A stretch of DNA of 64,000 bases. Origin: Streptomyces sp. NBC_01235. GTDB lineage: Bacteria > Actinomycetota > Actinomycetes > Streptomycetales > Streptomycetaceae. Shown here piece by piece: positions 16,981 to 27,603 of the stretch. Below the pieces are notes generated by a model. That model saw only the letters and a list, made by a program, of their open reading frames with translations. It did no database searches and was not told the origin of the DNA. Location of the stretch: positions 4,712,001 to 4,776,000 of the forward strand of contig NZ_CP108513.1 of NCBI RefSeq assembly GCF_035989285.1, given 5' to 3'. Position 1 is the stretch's first letter. The number at the start of each line of letters is the position of its first letter. A program made the position numbers and the translations under genes.

Positions 16981-18330
16981 TCATGCGTGCAGGGCCGCCA
17001 CGGCCCGCGCGAGGGCCTGCGGCACATCGGGGACAAGCGTGTGCGCCCCGTCACGTACGACGTGCCGTCCGGCGACGACCGTATGCCGTACGTCCGCCGC
17101 GGTCGCCGCGAATACGGCCGTCTCGGCACCGAGCCGGGGTACCGGGCCCGCTGTCCTGACCGAGTCGAGCGCGATCGTCGTGAAGTCGGCCGGCGCGCCG
17201 GTCTCCAGGGTGCCCGCGTCCGGGTTGCCGAGGGCGGCGTGGCCATCGGCGGAGGCGGCGCGCAGCAGGGCCGCCGCCGTCCAGTGACCCCTGGTGCGGG
17301 TGCGCAGCCGCTCGTTCAGCTCCATCGCGCGTGCCTCTTCGAGCAGGTCGATGACGGCATGGCTGTCGGAGCCCAGGGAGAGCGGTGATCCCGCGGCCTG
17401 GAGGGCGACGGCGGGGCCGATGCCGTCGGCGAGGTCGCGTTCGGTCGTCGGGCACATGCAGGTGCCGGTGCGGGAGCGGCCGAGGAGGGCGATGTCCTCG
17501 TCGGTGAGGTGGGTGTTGTGGACGCCGGTGGTGCGCGGACCGAGGACGCCGTGCTCGGAGAGGAGCTGGGTGGGCGTGCGGCCGTGGGCCTCGCGGCAGG
17601 CGTCGTTCTCGGCGGTCTGCTCGGACAGGTGCACGTGCAGCGGTGCCCGGCGCTCCTCGGCCCAGCGCGCCACGGCTCCCAACTGATCGGCGGGCACGGC
17701 CCGTACGGAGTGGATCGCCGCCCCGATCCTCGCGTGATCCCGTTCCTTGAGAAGTGAACAGCGTTCGGCCCAGGCTTCCGCGTCGCCGTCGGAGAAGCGG
17801 AGCTGGTGGGCGTTCGGGGGCTGTCCGAAGCCGGAGGAGAGATAGGCGGTGTCGAGGAGGGTGATGCGGATGCCGGCTTCGGCGGCGGCCTCGATCAGGG
17901 CCTCGCCCATGGCGTTGGGGTCGGCGTAGGGGGTGCCGCCGGGGGCGTGGTGCAGGTAGTGGAACTCGCCGACGGCCGTGATGCCGGCCAGCGCCATCTC
18001 GGCGTAAACGGCGCGGGCCAGCTGGTGGTAGGTCTCCGGGGTCAGCCGGTCGGCGACCGCGTACATGACCTCGCGCCAGGTCCAGAAGGTGCCGGAGCCG
18101 ACCTGGACGGTGCCGCGCAGGGCGCGGTGGAAGGCATGGCTGTGGGCGTTCGCGAGCCCCGGGAGGGTCAGTCCTCGCAGGATCTCGGCGCCGGGCGGCG
18201 GGGAGTCGGCGCCCCTGCGGACGGCGGTGATGCGGCCGTCCGCCACCTCCAGGGCGACGCCCGGCTCGACGTTCGTGTCGAGCCAGGCGTGCTCCAGCCA
18301 GTACGTCCGTGTCCGCTGCGTGGGGGTCAC
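16981..18330 (-). CDS. hutF: Formimidoylglutamate deiminase
   Basis: The 449-residue member of the amidohydrolase superfamily has [16 protein letters not shown] (metal-binding HxH), HVHLSEQ, HNTHL and SLGSDSHAV. HutF converts formimino-glutamate to N-formyl-glutamate and ammonia, the route found in Pseudomonas and Streptomyces. The GTG start overlaps the previous stop (GTGA), as elsewhere in this operon. Presence of hutF rather than hutG/formiminoglutamase predicts a need for an N-formylglutamate deformylase; the upstream M20 enzyme is the obvious candidate. Confidence 0.92.
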   Translation of the reverse strand: MTPTQRTRTYWLEHAWLDTNVEPGVALEVADGRITAVRRGADSPPPGAEILRGLTLPGLANAHSHAFHRALRGTVQVGSGTFWTWREVMYAVADRLTPETYHQLARAVYAEMALAGITAVGEFHYLHHAPGGTPYADPNAMGEALIEAAAEAGIRITLLDTAYLSSGFGQPPNAHQLRFSDGDAEAWAERCSLLKERDHARIGAAIHSVRAVPADQLGAVARWAEERRAPLHVHLSEQTAENDACREAHGRTPTQLLSEHGVLGPRTTGVHNTHLTDEDIALLGRSRTGTCMCPTTERDLADGIGPAVALQAAGSPLSLGSDSHAVIDLLEEARAMELNERLRTRTRGHWTAAALLRAASADGHAALGNPDAGTLETGAPADFTTIALDSVRTAGPVPRLGAETAVFAATAADVRHTVVAGRHVVRDGAHTLVPDVPQALARAVAALHA

Positions 18331-19891
18331 CGGCAGGCCAGTCCTTCCAGTACGTCGGCGAGGGCGTGCACTCCCGCCACGCAGTCGTCCTCGGCGGCGA
18401 ACTCGGCCGGGGAGTGCGAGACGCCCGTGGGGTTGCGCACGAACAGCATGGCGGTCGGGACGGTCCCGGAGAGGATTCCGGCGTCGTGTCCGGCACCGGT
18501 GCCAAGGACGGGGACCTTGAGGTCGGTGTCCTGGTCCTTGCCGAGGATGCGGGCGAGTTCGTCGCGCAGGGCGTGGTCGAACTCGACGACGGGCGTGAAC
18601 GACTCACGGACGATGTCGAGGTCGACGCCGTGGGCGACGGCGTACTCACGGGCGGCCTGCTCGATGCCCGTGACCACCGTGTCCAGGGTGGCCTGGTCGG
18701 CGGCGCGGGAGTCGAGCCAGCCGCGCACCAGGGAGGGGATGGCGTTGACGCCGTTGGGCTCGACGGAGATCTTGCCGAAGGTGGCGACGGCGCCCGCCAG
18801 CTGGGCCTCGCGGCGGGCGGAAAGCACGGTCTCCGCGTACGACAGCATCGGGTCGCGGCGGTCCACGAGGCGGGTGGTGCCGGCGTGGTTGGCCTCGCCC
18901 CGGAAGTCGAACCGCCAGCGCCCGTGCGGCCAGATGGCGCTGGCGATGCCGACCTGGTCGCCGCTCAGGTCGAGGGCGCGGCCCTGCTCGACGTGCAGTT
19001 CGACGAAGGCGCCGATGCGGGCGAGCCGCTCCGGGTCCGGGCCGATGGCGTCGGGGTCGTACCCGGCGGCCTCCATGGCCCGCGGGAGGCTGACCCCGTC
19101 GCCGTCGGTGAGCCGGTGTGCCTGCTCGACGGTGAGCTGCCCGGCGGCGAGCCGCGACCCGACACAGGCGAGGCCGAAGCGGGCGCCCTCCTCGTCGCCG
19201 AAGTTGACCAGGGCGAGGGGCTTGGTGAACGTGACGCCCCGCGCACGGAGTTCATCGAGCGCGGCGAAGGAGGACACGACCCCGAGGGGCCCGTCGAAGG
19301 CGCCGCCGTCCGGCACGGAGTCGAGATGCGACCCGGTGACGACGGCGCCCCCGCCCGCCGGATCCCCGAGCCACGCCCACTGGTTCCCGTTCCGGTCGAC
19401 CTCGTACGCCAGCCCCCGCCCCTCGGCCTGTTCCCTGAACCAGGCCCGGCACTCGGCATCGGCAGGCGTCCAGGCGTATCGCCGGTAGCCACCGGAGTCG
19501 GCGTACCGCCCGAGGGGGTGCAACTCACGCCACATCTCCTGGAAGGACGGGCTGCTGAAGACAGCGCGCGAACCGCCACCCGCCACAGGCTGGGCCCGAC
19601 CGGCACCCGCAGGCTGAGCAGGCTCGACCCGACCGACACCCACAGGCTGAGCGGGCTCGGCTACCTCAGCCCGTCCAGGCCGCGCATCGCTGCCCGTTGG
19701 AGGCTGCGTCTCGCCGGCAGCCGCAGCAGCCGCAGCCGCTCCCGGCTGTGGGCAGTCGTTGCGCGGGGCGACGGGGGTCCCCCCGCTCGAACGAAGTTGA
19801 GAGTGGGGGAGGGTGGGCACAGCCGGGCCCGCAGTCGGCGACGAGACCTCGGCCCCCACCGACGAGTTGCCGTGCCCGCCCTGAACCTTGC

Positions 19892-19895
<4 letters not shown>
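18327..19895 (-). CDS. M20-family amidohydrolase (allantoate/N-carbamoyl amidase-like), candidate N-formylglutamate hydrolase
   Basis: A 522-residue protein. Residues about 121-522 form an M20/HyuC-AllC-type metalloamidase ([42 protein letters not shown]). The first 120 residues are low-complexity Ala/Pro/Gly and include a translated copy of a dispersed Streptomyces palindrome. The GTG start at 19895 overlaps the hutU stop by 4 bp (GTGA), supporting translation of the extension; the internal ATG at 19535 has poor spacing. Usually annotated allantoate amidohydrolase, but its place between hutU and hutF suggests deformylation of N-formylglutamate; this is inference. Confidence 0.8.
19772..19813. 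repeat. Dispersed Streptomyces palindromic element inside coding sequence
   Basis: GGGGGTCCCCCCGCTCGA followed by ACGAAGTTGAGAGTGGGGGA resembles the very common intergenic repeat of Streptomyces genomes. Here it lies in frame in the N-terminal extension of the M20 enzyme. Recognition is from memory, not from a search. Confidence 0.6.
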
Positions 19896-21556
<1,661 letters not shown>

Positions 21557-21602
21557 GGTCGGCCTCCTTGCGGATGGGTGATCCCGGCGGGCTGTTGCTG
21601 TT

Positions 21603-21640
21603 GTTATTCACATCCTGGCTCGATGAATAGAGCTAGTCAA
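21603..21640 (-). promoter_or_regulatory. hutU promoter with overlapping inverted repeat
   Basis: On the minus strand, TTGACT (21635-21640), a 17-bp spacer and CAGGAT (21612-21617) form a good vegetative promoter. An inverted repeat TATTCA...TGAATA (21605-21610 and 21624-21629) overlaps the -10, fitting a repressor operator. The 9-mer GTTATTCAC at 21603-21611 recurs upstream of the ammonia-lyase gene (27547-27555). Confidence 0.6.
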
Positions 21641-21957
21641 TAGGCGAGGTCGGCATGTCAGCCGGCGCATCCACGCAGAGGCGGGAGGGGAGCCGAAGAC
21701 AGCAGAGGGCGCATGCCGCCGCACTCACCACCCCGGCGGACGCGCGCGCCGTTGACGCGCGCCGGTGGGCACGGTGTTGAACGGGCACATGGGGTGTCGA
21801 CACAGCCCGGCATACGGCCGAAAACGGGGTCAGCCGACCAACCCTAGTAACCCGGCCGCATGTTCCGCTGGAAAATGCCAGAAGACTCACCCGTCGCGCA
21901 TACGTTGCGTAGCTTCTTCCTCACTCAGCCGAACCGCAGGCAGGAGGGGAGCCAACG
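21641..21957. other. Divergent intergenic region between hut and roadblock operons
   Basis: 317 bp without a supported gene. It must carry the promoter of the roadblock operon. An inverted GCGCGCG/CGCGCG pair occurs near 21740-21765. No clear -35/-10 pair was found. Confidence 0.4.
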
Positions 21958-22425
21958 GTGCCCGGAATCGACGAGTGTCTACTGGAGGCCATGCGGCTGC
22001 CCGGTGCCCGGGGCGCAGCGCTGGTCGACTGGACGAGCGGGCTGGCCCTGGGCTCGGTCGGGGAGTTCCCCGGCGGCGACCACGAGGCGGCGGCCGCCGA
22101 GGCCGCGGAGGTCGCCCGTCTCACTGCGGAGCAGCGGGCCTTCGCACCCGACGGCTACGCCGCCCACCCCGGCGACGGGGCCGGTGAGGGCACCGGACAG
22201 GAGACCGGGGCCGGAACCGCGACCGCACCCGGGGCCGGAACCGCCGATCCCCCGGTCGAGGACCTGATCATCAGCAACCGGGACAGCTACCACGTGCTCC
22301 GCTTCGTGCCGACGTCCTTCGACAGCAGCGTGTTCCTGCACGTGTGGCTGGCCCGGCCGGACGGCAATCTCGCGCTGGCCCGGATCCGGCTGGGCGAGAT
22401 GGCCGGACGGCTGGTGCTGGGATGA
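21958..22425 (+). CDS. Roadblock/LC7-like protein 1
   Basis: The 155-residue protein has an LC7-like fold pattern: LLEAMRLPGARGAALVDWTSGLALGSVG and a C-terminal YHVLRFVPTSFDSSVFLHVWLARPDGNLALARIRLGEM. A Gly/Thr/Ala-rich insert (about 75-100) separates them. It resembles the 124-residue protein at 23920. The GTG follows GGGAG. First gene of a four-gene operon; its stop overlaps the next ATG (ATGA). Roadblock proteins regulate small GTPases, but none is encoded here. Confidence 0.75.
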   Translation: MPGIDECLLEAMRLPGARGAALVDWTSGLALGSVGEFPGGDHEAAAAEAAEVARLTAEQRAFAPDGYAAHPGDGAGEGTGQETGAGTATAPGAGTADPPVEDLIISNRDSYHVLRFVPTSFDSSVFLHVWLARPDGNLALARIRLGEMAGRLVLG

Positions 22426-23339
22426 CCGCGGTGAGAACGACCCCGCAGGGCACCACCCCGCCGCCCCGGCTGCCCGTGCGGGAGAAGTCGGCGGCCCGGG
22501 AGCGCGGCGGTGGCCTGTCGCCGATGCTGACCCGGCTGGCGGCCGAGCGGGCGACCGGCGTCCTGGAGCGCGAGCGCGGCTCGCTCTACCTCGCCGAGGG
22601 CCGCGTGGTGCACGCCGAGAGCCCCCTCGCCCCCGGCCTCGACGTGCTCCTCCTGGCCCACGGCACCCTCGCGCCGGCCGTCTGGCAGGACGCCGTGGAC
22701 CGGGCCGACGAGGAGTACGGCGCCGCCCGTCTGCTGCTCGACGCCGGCCGCGTCCCGCGCGGGGCGCTGGAACTGTGCCACCTGGAGACGGTGTTCGACG
22801 CGGCGTACTTCGCGCTCACTCCCAGCAGCACCCCGGGCCACTTCCGATATGGCGCCGTGCACTGGCTCGGCACCCTGAGACCGGTCCCGGTCGACGCGGT
22901 CGAACGCGAGACGCTGCGCCGCCGTGAGCTGCTGCACCGTCTGTGGCCGGACCCGCTGACCGACGGGGCGCCGCTACGGCGGGCCGAGACCGTCGCCGCG
23001 CCGGCGCCGACCCCCCGGCAGAGAGCGGTGCTGGCCCTGGTGGACGGCGTGCGCACCGCCTCGGACATAGCCCGCGAACTGGGGCGGCAGGCCTTCCACA
23101 CCCTGGTGGACGTCCGGCGCCTGGCGGCGGCGGGCCTGCTCACCGCCCTCTTCCCGCCGCCACGCCCCCACCACCGGCCGACGGCACCCCATCCGCTTCC
23201 CCCACCGCACCCCCGTCCCCATCCCCACCCCGTGCGCCCCACCGCCCCCGAACCGACGCCGGGCATCACCCTGCCCCGCGTCAACGACCCCGACATCACC
23301 CTGCTGAAGAGGCTCAGGGATGCGCTGGAGGCCCTTTGA
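22422..23339 (+). CDS. DUF4388-like scaffold protein with winged-helix C terminus
   Basis: The 305-residue protein's N-terminal half (about 30-150) has the PATAN/DUF4388 pattern: RLAAERATGVLERERGSLYLAEGRVVHAESPL, then a stretch ending FRYGAVHWLG. A helical region with PTPRQRAVLALVDGVRTASDIARELGRQAFHTL suggests a winged helix. The tail is Pro/His-rich. Similar proteins accompany roadblock proteins in gliding and polarity modules of other bacteria. It overlaps the upstream gene by 4 bp. Function unknown; probable protein-interaction scaffold. Confidence 0.65.
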   Translation: MTAVRTTPQGTTPPPRLPVREKSAARERGGGLSPMLTRLAAERATGVLERERGSLYLAEGRVVHAESPLAPGLDVLLLAHGTLAPAVWQDAVDRADEEYGAARLLLDAGRVPRGALELCHLETVFDAAYFALTPSSTPGHFRYGAVHWLGTLRPVPVDAVERETLRRRELLHRLWPDPLTDGAPLRRAETVAAPAPTPRQRAVLALVDGVRTASDIARELGRQAFHTLVDVRRLAAAGLLTALFPPPRPHHRPTAPHPLPPPHPRPHPHPVRPTAPEPTPGITLPRVNDPDITLLKRLRDALEAL

Positions 23340-23373
23340 ACGGCAGCGATCGCGCGCCGAGAGGAGCGAGCTG

Positions 23374-23898
23374 ATGGCATCCGAGCCCGAGATACTCGAC
23401 GAACTCCGGCGGCTGCGGGCCCGTGTGCCGCAGCTGACCGGCGCGCTGGCGGCCGGCGTGGACGGTCTCGTCCTCGCCCACGACACGCCCGGCGTGGAGC
23501 CGGAGGTGGTGGCCGCGCTGACCGCCGCCGCCCTCGGCGTCGCGGTGCGGATGGCGGACACGACCGGCCAGGGCGACTTTCGCGAGCTGCTGGTGCGCGG
23601 GGTGTACGGCTACGTCGCGACGTACGCGGCCGGCGAGAGCGCCGTACTGACCCTGCTCGCGCAGGACCGCGTCAACGTCGGCCGGCTCCACCTGGAAGGC
23701 CGCCGGGCCGGCGCCCGCGTCGGGGAGCTCGTCGACGCGTGGGAGGCGAAGGCGCGCGCGGCGAGGGCCGCCCCCGCCAAGCCGCCGGCGACACCCGCGA
23801 AGGCGCCCGTGCGGACGCCCGCCAAGCCCCCCACCGTACGGACCAGATCGGCGCGCGGCACAGCCACCACCAACGCGCGCACCACCACGGAAAGTTGA
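23374..23898 (+). CDS. Roadblock/LC7-like protein 2 with basic tail
   Basis: The 174-residue protein has an LC7-like domain (ILDELRRLRARVPQLTGALAAGVDGLVLAHDT...VNVGRLHLEGRRAGARVGELV). The tail is Lys/Pro/Thr-rich (AKPPATPAKAPVRTPAKPP), likely disordered. The start ATG follows GAGAGGAG. Third gene of the roadblock operon. Confidence 0.7.
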   Translation: MASEPEILDELRRLRARVPQLTGALAAGVDGLVLAHDTPGVEPEVVAALTAAALGVAVRMADTTGQGDFRELLVRGVYGYVATYAAGESAVLTLLAQDRVNVGRLHLEGRRAGARVGELVDAWEAKARAARAAPAKPPATPAKAPVRTPAKPPTVRTRSARGTATTNARTTTES

Positions 23899-23919
23899 CA
23901 GGAACCTAGGAGCACAGTC

Positions 23920-24294
23920 ATGGCCAATACCGAGACCTGCCTGAAAGAGGCGCTCGCCTCCATCGAGGGCGCGACCGGAGTCGCGCTCGTCGACTACACC
24001 AGCGGCATGGCGCTGGGCACGCTGGGCGGCAGCAAGACCTTCGACCTGAACGTCGCCGCCGCCGGCAACACCGACGTGGTGCGCGCCAAGATGCGCACCA
24101 TGGAGCACCTCGGGCTCAAAGCCCAGATCGAGGACATCCTGATCACCCTGTCCGACCAGTACCACCTGCTGCGCCTGATCAGCGGCCGCGGCGGCAACGG
24201 GCTCTTCCTCTACCTCGTCCTGGACGCCAAGCGGGCCAACCTGGCGATGGCCCGCCACCAGCTGAAGAAGATCGAGGAGGACCTGGAGGTCTAG
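23920..24294 (+). CDS. Roadblock/LC7-like protein 3
   Basis: The 124-residue protein is a compact roadblock domain: LKEALASIEGATGVALVDYTSGMALGTLGG, then EDILITLSDQYHLLRLISGRGGNGLFLYLVLD and ANLAMARHQLKKIEEDL. It starts with ATG after ACCTAGGAGCACAGTC. Last gene of the operon. Relatives are known in Streptomyces conservons, but those carry a GTPase, a kinase and a DUF742 protein, absent here. Confidence 0.85.
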   Translation: MANTETCLKEALASIEGATGVALVDYTSGMALGTLGGSKTFDLNVAAAGNTDVVRAKMRTMEHLGLKAQIEDILITLSDQYHLLRLISGRGGNGLFLYLVLDAKRANLAMARHQLKKIEEDLEV

Positions 24295-24314
24295 GCCTGT
24301 CCGCCGGACAGGCC
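24294..24314. terminator. Bidirectional terminator hairpin
   Basis: GGCCTGTCC-GCC-GGACAGGCC, a 9-bp perfect stem beginning right after the roadblock operon stop and facing the convergent membrane-protein gene. Confidence 0.75.
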
Positions 24315-24340
24315 CGGGGCCCAGCGGGACCCGCGCCCGG

Positions 24341-24925
24341 CTAGACCAGGGCCGCGGTGCGGCGGCGGGCCCCGCCCGGGGCCGCGTCGCCCGCCGCGAT
24401 GCCGGTGCTGCGGTACGCCTTGACGGCTTTGCCGGACGGGCGTCCGCCCCGCCGGTCCAGCCAGTCGACACGCACCCACAGCAGCGCGTCCTCGTCCCGC
24501 TCGCGCCGCCCGAGCCAGGCGGCCTTCAGCCGCAGCCCGGTCCCGCAGCCGGCGAGCAGCATGCCGCCGGCCGCGGGCACCGCGAAGGAGCTGCCCAGTG
24601 CGGCCAGGAAGGCGAGCAGCAGCCACCAGCGGTGACCGCGCCGCCAGGTGCGGACGGTCACCGCCCGGTCCTGGAGCACGTCGTGTTTGCCGGCCCGGGC
24701 GGCCCCGCCGCCGAGTTCCCCGTAGCGCCGCCGACCGCGCCACGCCACCGCGGCGACGGCCACGATGAACAGCGCGGCTCCGGCCAGCACCCCGATCCGC
24801 CGCCCCGTGAGGCCGGGCACCAGGACCCCGACCCCCGCCGCGAACACCCCGCACCACCACAACGGCGCGGCCCCGGCCCGTACGACCACGGCCACCCGAG
24901 CCAGCCCCTGCCCTCCGCGTGCCAC
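24341..24925 (-). CDS. Membrane protein of unknown function
   Basis: The 194-residue protein has three or four hydrophobic segments (PLWWCGVFAAGVGVLV, IGVLAGAALFIVAVAAVAW, WWLLLAFLAALGSSFAVP and AGGMLLAGC) and a basic cytoplasmic C terminus with WVRVDWLDRRGGRPSG. The GTG start follows GAGGAGG at 5-bp spacing. No family recognised. It converges on the roadblock operon and is read in the same direction as the upstream RpiR gene. Confidence 0.65.
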   Translation of the reverse strand: MARGGQGLARVAVVVRAGAAPLWWCGVFAAGVGVLVPGLTGRRIGVLAGAALFIVAVAAVAWRGRRRYGELGGGAARAGKHDVLQDRAVTVRTWRRGHRWWLLLAFLAALGSSFAVPAAGGMLLAGCGTGLRLKAAWLGRRERDEDALLWVRVDWLDRRGGRPSGKAVKAYRSTGIAAGDAAPGGARRRTAALV

Positions 24926-25026
24926 GTCCGCCTCCTCGTCCCTCCGGCACAGTCTCGTGACCGTTCAGACTAGTGAGGGAACGTGAGACGAGTCTGAGAG
25001 CACGCCAAGAAGTGCCGCGGGCCGGC

Positions 25027-25956
25027 CTACTCCACGAACAGCCCCCGTGCCGCCGCCCGCGCGTCGAACTCCTCCAGCCGGGCCTGCGCGTCGGGCAGGT
25101 CGTCGCACATCGCCTCCAGCAGCACCCGCCCGAGCAGCATCGGCGCGCACGCCGTGTCGAAGGCGAGCCCGGTGCCGACGGCGGCCGGCAGCAGCAGGTC
25201 GGAGACCTTGGCGACCGGCGCGAACGCGGAGTCGGCGACCGTCACCACGCTCAGCCCGGCCTCCCTGGCGTAGGCGAGGGTGTCGACGACCTCGCGCGGG
25301 TGCCGGGGCAGCGCGAAGCACAGCAGCGCCGAGGCGCCCGCCCGTACGGCGGCGTCGATCCGGTCGTGGATCATCGTGCCGCCCTCGTTCAGCAGCCGCA
25401 CGTCGGGATGGACCTTGGCGGCGAAGTACGCGAAGCCGTACGCCTGGGAGGCGGCGGCGCGCAGTCCGAGTACGGGCAGCGGACGCGAGGCCGCCAGCAG
25501 CCGGCCCGCCCGCCGCACGGGCCGGGGGTCGGCGAGCAGCTCGGCGAGGTGCCTCAGGTTCTCGATCTCGGCCTCGACGGCCTGCTGGTACTCGTTGTAC
25601 GAGGCCGAGCCGGCCGGCTGTTCGGCGGGCGCGACCTCGCGCAGGTGCTTGCGCAGGGCGGGGTAGCCGTCGAAGCCGAGGGCGACCGCGAAGCGGGTCA
25701 CGGACGGCTGGCTGACCCCGGCGAGTTCGGCCAGCTCCACGCTGGAGAGGAACGGCACGTCGGCGGCGCGCCGCACCATGCTGTGCGCGATGCGCCGCTG
25801 GGTGGGCGTCAGCCGTTGCCCCTCGAAGAGTGCCTGGAGCCGGGCGGCGGGGCTGTCCGGCACACCCGCACCGGACCATTTTGCACCGGACACCTCCGCA
25901 CCAGGCGCACCCACACCCGCGCCCGCGCCCGTCTCCGACTCGGTCTCCGCGCTCAT
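25027..25956 (-). CDS. MurR/RpiR-family transcriptional regulator
   Basis: The 309-residue protein has an RpiR N-terminal helix-turn-helix (RLTPTQRRIAHSMV...SSVELAELAGVSQPSVTRFAVALGF, about 48-105) and a SIS domain (PLPVLGLRAAASQAYGFAYFAAKVHP...CFALPRHPREVVDTLAYAREAG). The first 35 residues are Gly/Ala-rich. The ATG overlaps the stop of the ammonia-lyase gene (ATGA), so they are co-expressed. SIS domains sense phosphosugars in relatives, but linkage to a lyase suggests an amino-acid-derived ligand. It may also act on the hut operon through the shared GTTATTCAC motif; untested. Confidence 0.85.
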   Translation of the reverse strand: MSAETESETGAGAGVGAPGAEVSGAKWSGAGVPDSPAARLQALFEGQRLTPTQRRIAHSMVRRAADVPFLSSVELAELAGVSQPSVTRFAVALGFDGYPALRKHLREVAPAEQPAGSASYNEYQQAVEAEIENLRHLAELLADPRPVRRAGRLLAASRPLPVLGLRAAASQAYGFAYFAAKVHPDVRLLNEGGTMIHDRIDAAVRAGASALLCFALPRHPREVVDTLAYAREAGLSVVTVADSAFAPVAKVSDLLLPAAVGTGLAFDTACAPMLLGRVLLEAMCDDLPDAQARLEEFDARAAARGLFVE

Positions 25957-27512
25957 GCCCCGCTCCCCCTCCAGATGTCCGTGAACCGGTCCAGCAGCCG
26001 GGCCGCCGCGCTCACGTCGTCCGTGAGCGGCCGGTCGGCCTGTTCCGTGTCGAGCACCGCCTCGGCCAGTTCCAGCGCCCGCCCGGCCGGCAGGCCCGGC
26101 TCGGGCCGCAGCTCGCGCTGGCGCAGCGCCCGTACCGCGGCGACGAGTTCGCAGCCGACGACGAGACGGTACGCGGCGCAGGCGCGCAGTGTCTGCCGGG
26201 CGGCGAGCGAGGCGAAACTGGCCTGTTCCTCGACGCCCCGGGAGAGTACAGCGTGGCCGAGCGACGCGGGCGCCGAGAAGGCCCGCAGGTCACCGAGGGC
26301 GGCCGCGGCGGCGTACTCCAGGATCATCACGCCGGAGGAGGCGGGCTCGGGGTCGGCGAGGAAGGGGCGCAGCCGGGTGTAGGCGGGTTCGTTCAGGGTC
26401 GACAGGCGGGAGGTGGACAGCCGTGCCACCTGGGTCAGCGCCAGCCTGAAGTGGTCGAGGGCGAGGGCGAGTTGGGCCTGGTAGAAACCGCCGTGGTGGT
26501 AGGCGGCCATGTCCTCGGGGGAGATGAGCGGGTTCTCGGCGGCCGCGTTGATCTCGATGGCGACCACCTCTTCCAGCGCGTCGGCGGCGTCGTGCGCGGG
26601 GCCGTGGATCTGGGGCAGGCAGCGGAAGCCGTACGGGTCCTGGATCCGGCCCAGCGGCGGCGTGGGCCGGTCCTCGGCGCCGATCAACTCCCGCATGCGG
26701 CGGGCGACTTCGGCCGATCCGCGGTGCGGTCGGGCGGCGTGCACGGGGGCGGCGTACGCCTCGTGCGAGCCGTCCACGGCGAGCAGGGAGAGCGCGGCGA
26801 CGACCTGGGTGGCCTCCAGGAGTCCGCGCAGTTCGTGCAGGGCGAGCGCGGCCTGGCCGAGGGTGAGGGCGTTGCTGCTGATGAGCGCGAGGGCGTCGTT
26901 GTTGTCGAGCTGCTGCGGTTCGGGGGCTCCGTTCCCCCGCCAGGGATGCTCCCCCACCAGCGCGAGTCCGAGTTGCGCGAGCGCCGCCAGGTCCCCGGTC
27001 CCGACCGAGCCGAACTCGTTGACGACCGGGTGGGCCCCGCTCTCCAGGGCCTCGCACAGCGCCGTGACGACGCTGGGCCGCAGCCCCGCGCCGCCGGCGA
27101 GCAGCTGGTTGGCGCGGACGGCGAGCATGGCCCGGACCTGCCGGGCGGGCAGTTCCTCGCCGATGGCGCCGGCGTGGCTGCGCAGCAGGCGCAGCCCGTG
27201 TTCGGCGGCCGCCTCGGTGGGCACGTCCTCGTTCCGGTTGGCGCCGACGCCGGTGGAGCGGCCGTAGACGCGGCCGGTGGCGGCGATCTGGCGGGCGGCG
27301 TCCCAGGACTCGGTCATCCGCTTCGTCGCGTCGGTGCCGGGGACCGGCCGTGCGGTCCCGTCGGCGAGGCGCGCGACGTCGGCGACGCCGAGGGCGATCC
27401 CGTCGAGGACGACGAGACCAGGGCCGGCCTCAGGGAAGGCGTCCATGATCCGAGATCGCATAAGGTCACAAACTCCCCTCGATCCGGACATCCGATCTCG
27501 CCTGTCGGTCAT
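25953..27512 (-). CDS. Aromatic amino acid ammonia-lyase paralogue (HAL/PAL family) without the ASG triad
   Basis: The 519-residue protein follows HAL layout: VYGRSTGVGANRNED (Tyr loop), HPVVNEFGSVGTGDLAALA, LISSNALTLGQAAL, IQDPYGFRCLPQIHGPA, AENPL and GVEEQASFASLAARQ. In true histidine ammonia-lyases the MIO cofactor forms from Ala-Ser-Gly in GSVGASGDLAPL. Here the aligned residues are Gly-Thr-Gly (26994-27002), so the classical MIO precursor Ser is replaced. It may be a divergent lyase, an aminomutase-like enzyme or catalytically changed. ATG at 27512 has GAGG upstream; internal ATGs at 27491 and 27461 are possible. Streptomyces hutH lies elsewhere, so no hutH symbol is given. Confidence 0.8.
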   Translation of the reverse strand: MTDRRDRMSGSRGVCDLMRSRIMDAFPEAGPGLVVLDGIALGVADVARLADGTARPVPGTDATKRMTESWDAARQIAATGRVYGRSTGVGANRNEDVPTEAAAEHGLRLLRSHAGAIGEELPARQVRAMLAVRANQLLAGGAGLRPSVVTALCEALESGAHPVVNEFGSVGTGDLAALAQLGLALVGEHPWRGNGAPEPQQLDNNDALALISSNALTLGQAALALHELRGLLEATQVVAALSLLAVDGSHEAYAAPVHAARPHRGSAEVARRMRELIGAEDRPTPPLGRIQDPYGFRCLPQIHGPAHDAADALEEVVAIEINAAAENPLISPEDMAAYHHGGFYQAQLALALDHFRLALTQVARLSTSRLSTLNEPAYTRLRPFLADPEPASSGVMILEYAAAAALGDLRAFSAPASLGHAVLSRGVEEQASFASLAARQTLRACAAYRLVVGCELVAAVRALRQRELRPEPGLPAGRALELAEAVLDTEQADRPLTDDVSAAARLLDRFTDIWRGSGA

Positions 27513-27600
27513 CCGTTGCCTCGGATCAGCACCGAGTCGTTGACAAGTTATTCACCTACTGAGAACTCTGCATGACATTATGCAACCGGGCAAGGGGCAA
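27513..27600 (-). promoter_or_regulatory. Promoter/operator region of the ammonia-lyase operon
   Basis: It contains GTTATTCAC (27547-27555), identical to the hutU operator half-site, and a TGCAT...ATGCA dyad (about 27569-27584). On the minus strand CAG(N3)GTGAATAAC is shared with the hutU promoter. A common regulator is likely. Confidence 0.5.
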
Positions 27601-27603
27601 CTC

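Noticed and set aside
19755..19815. Transposon terminal repeat
   Set aside because: No transposase or paired inverted ends; it resembles the common dispersed Streptomyces palindrome instead.
22943..23374. Alternate frame in the roadblock operon
   Set aside because: Pro/Arg-rich shadow of the DUF4388-like gene.
25953..27512. Calling this gene hutH
   Set aside because: The Ala-Ser-Gly MIO triad is absent and the gene is outside the hut operon, so the specific name is not justified.
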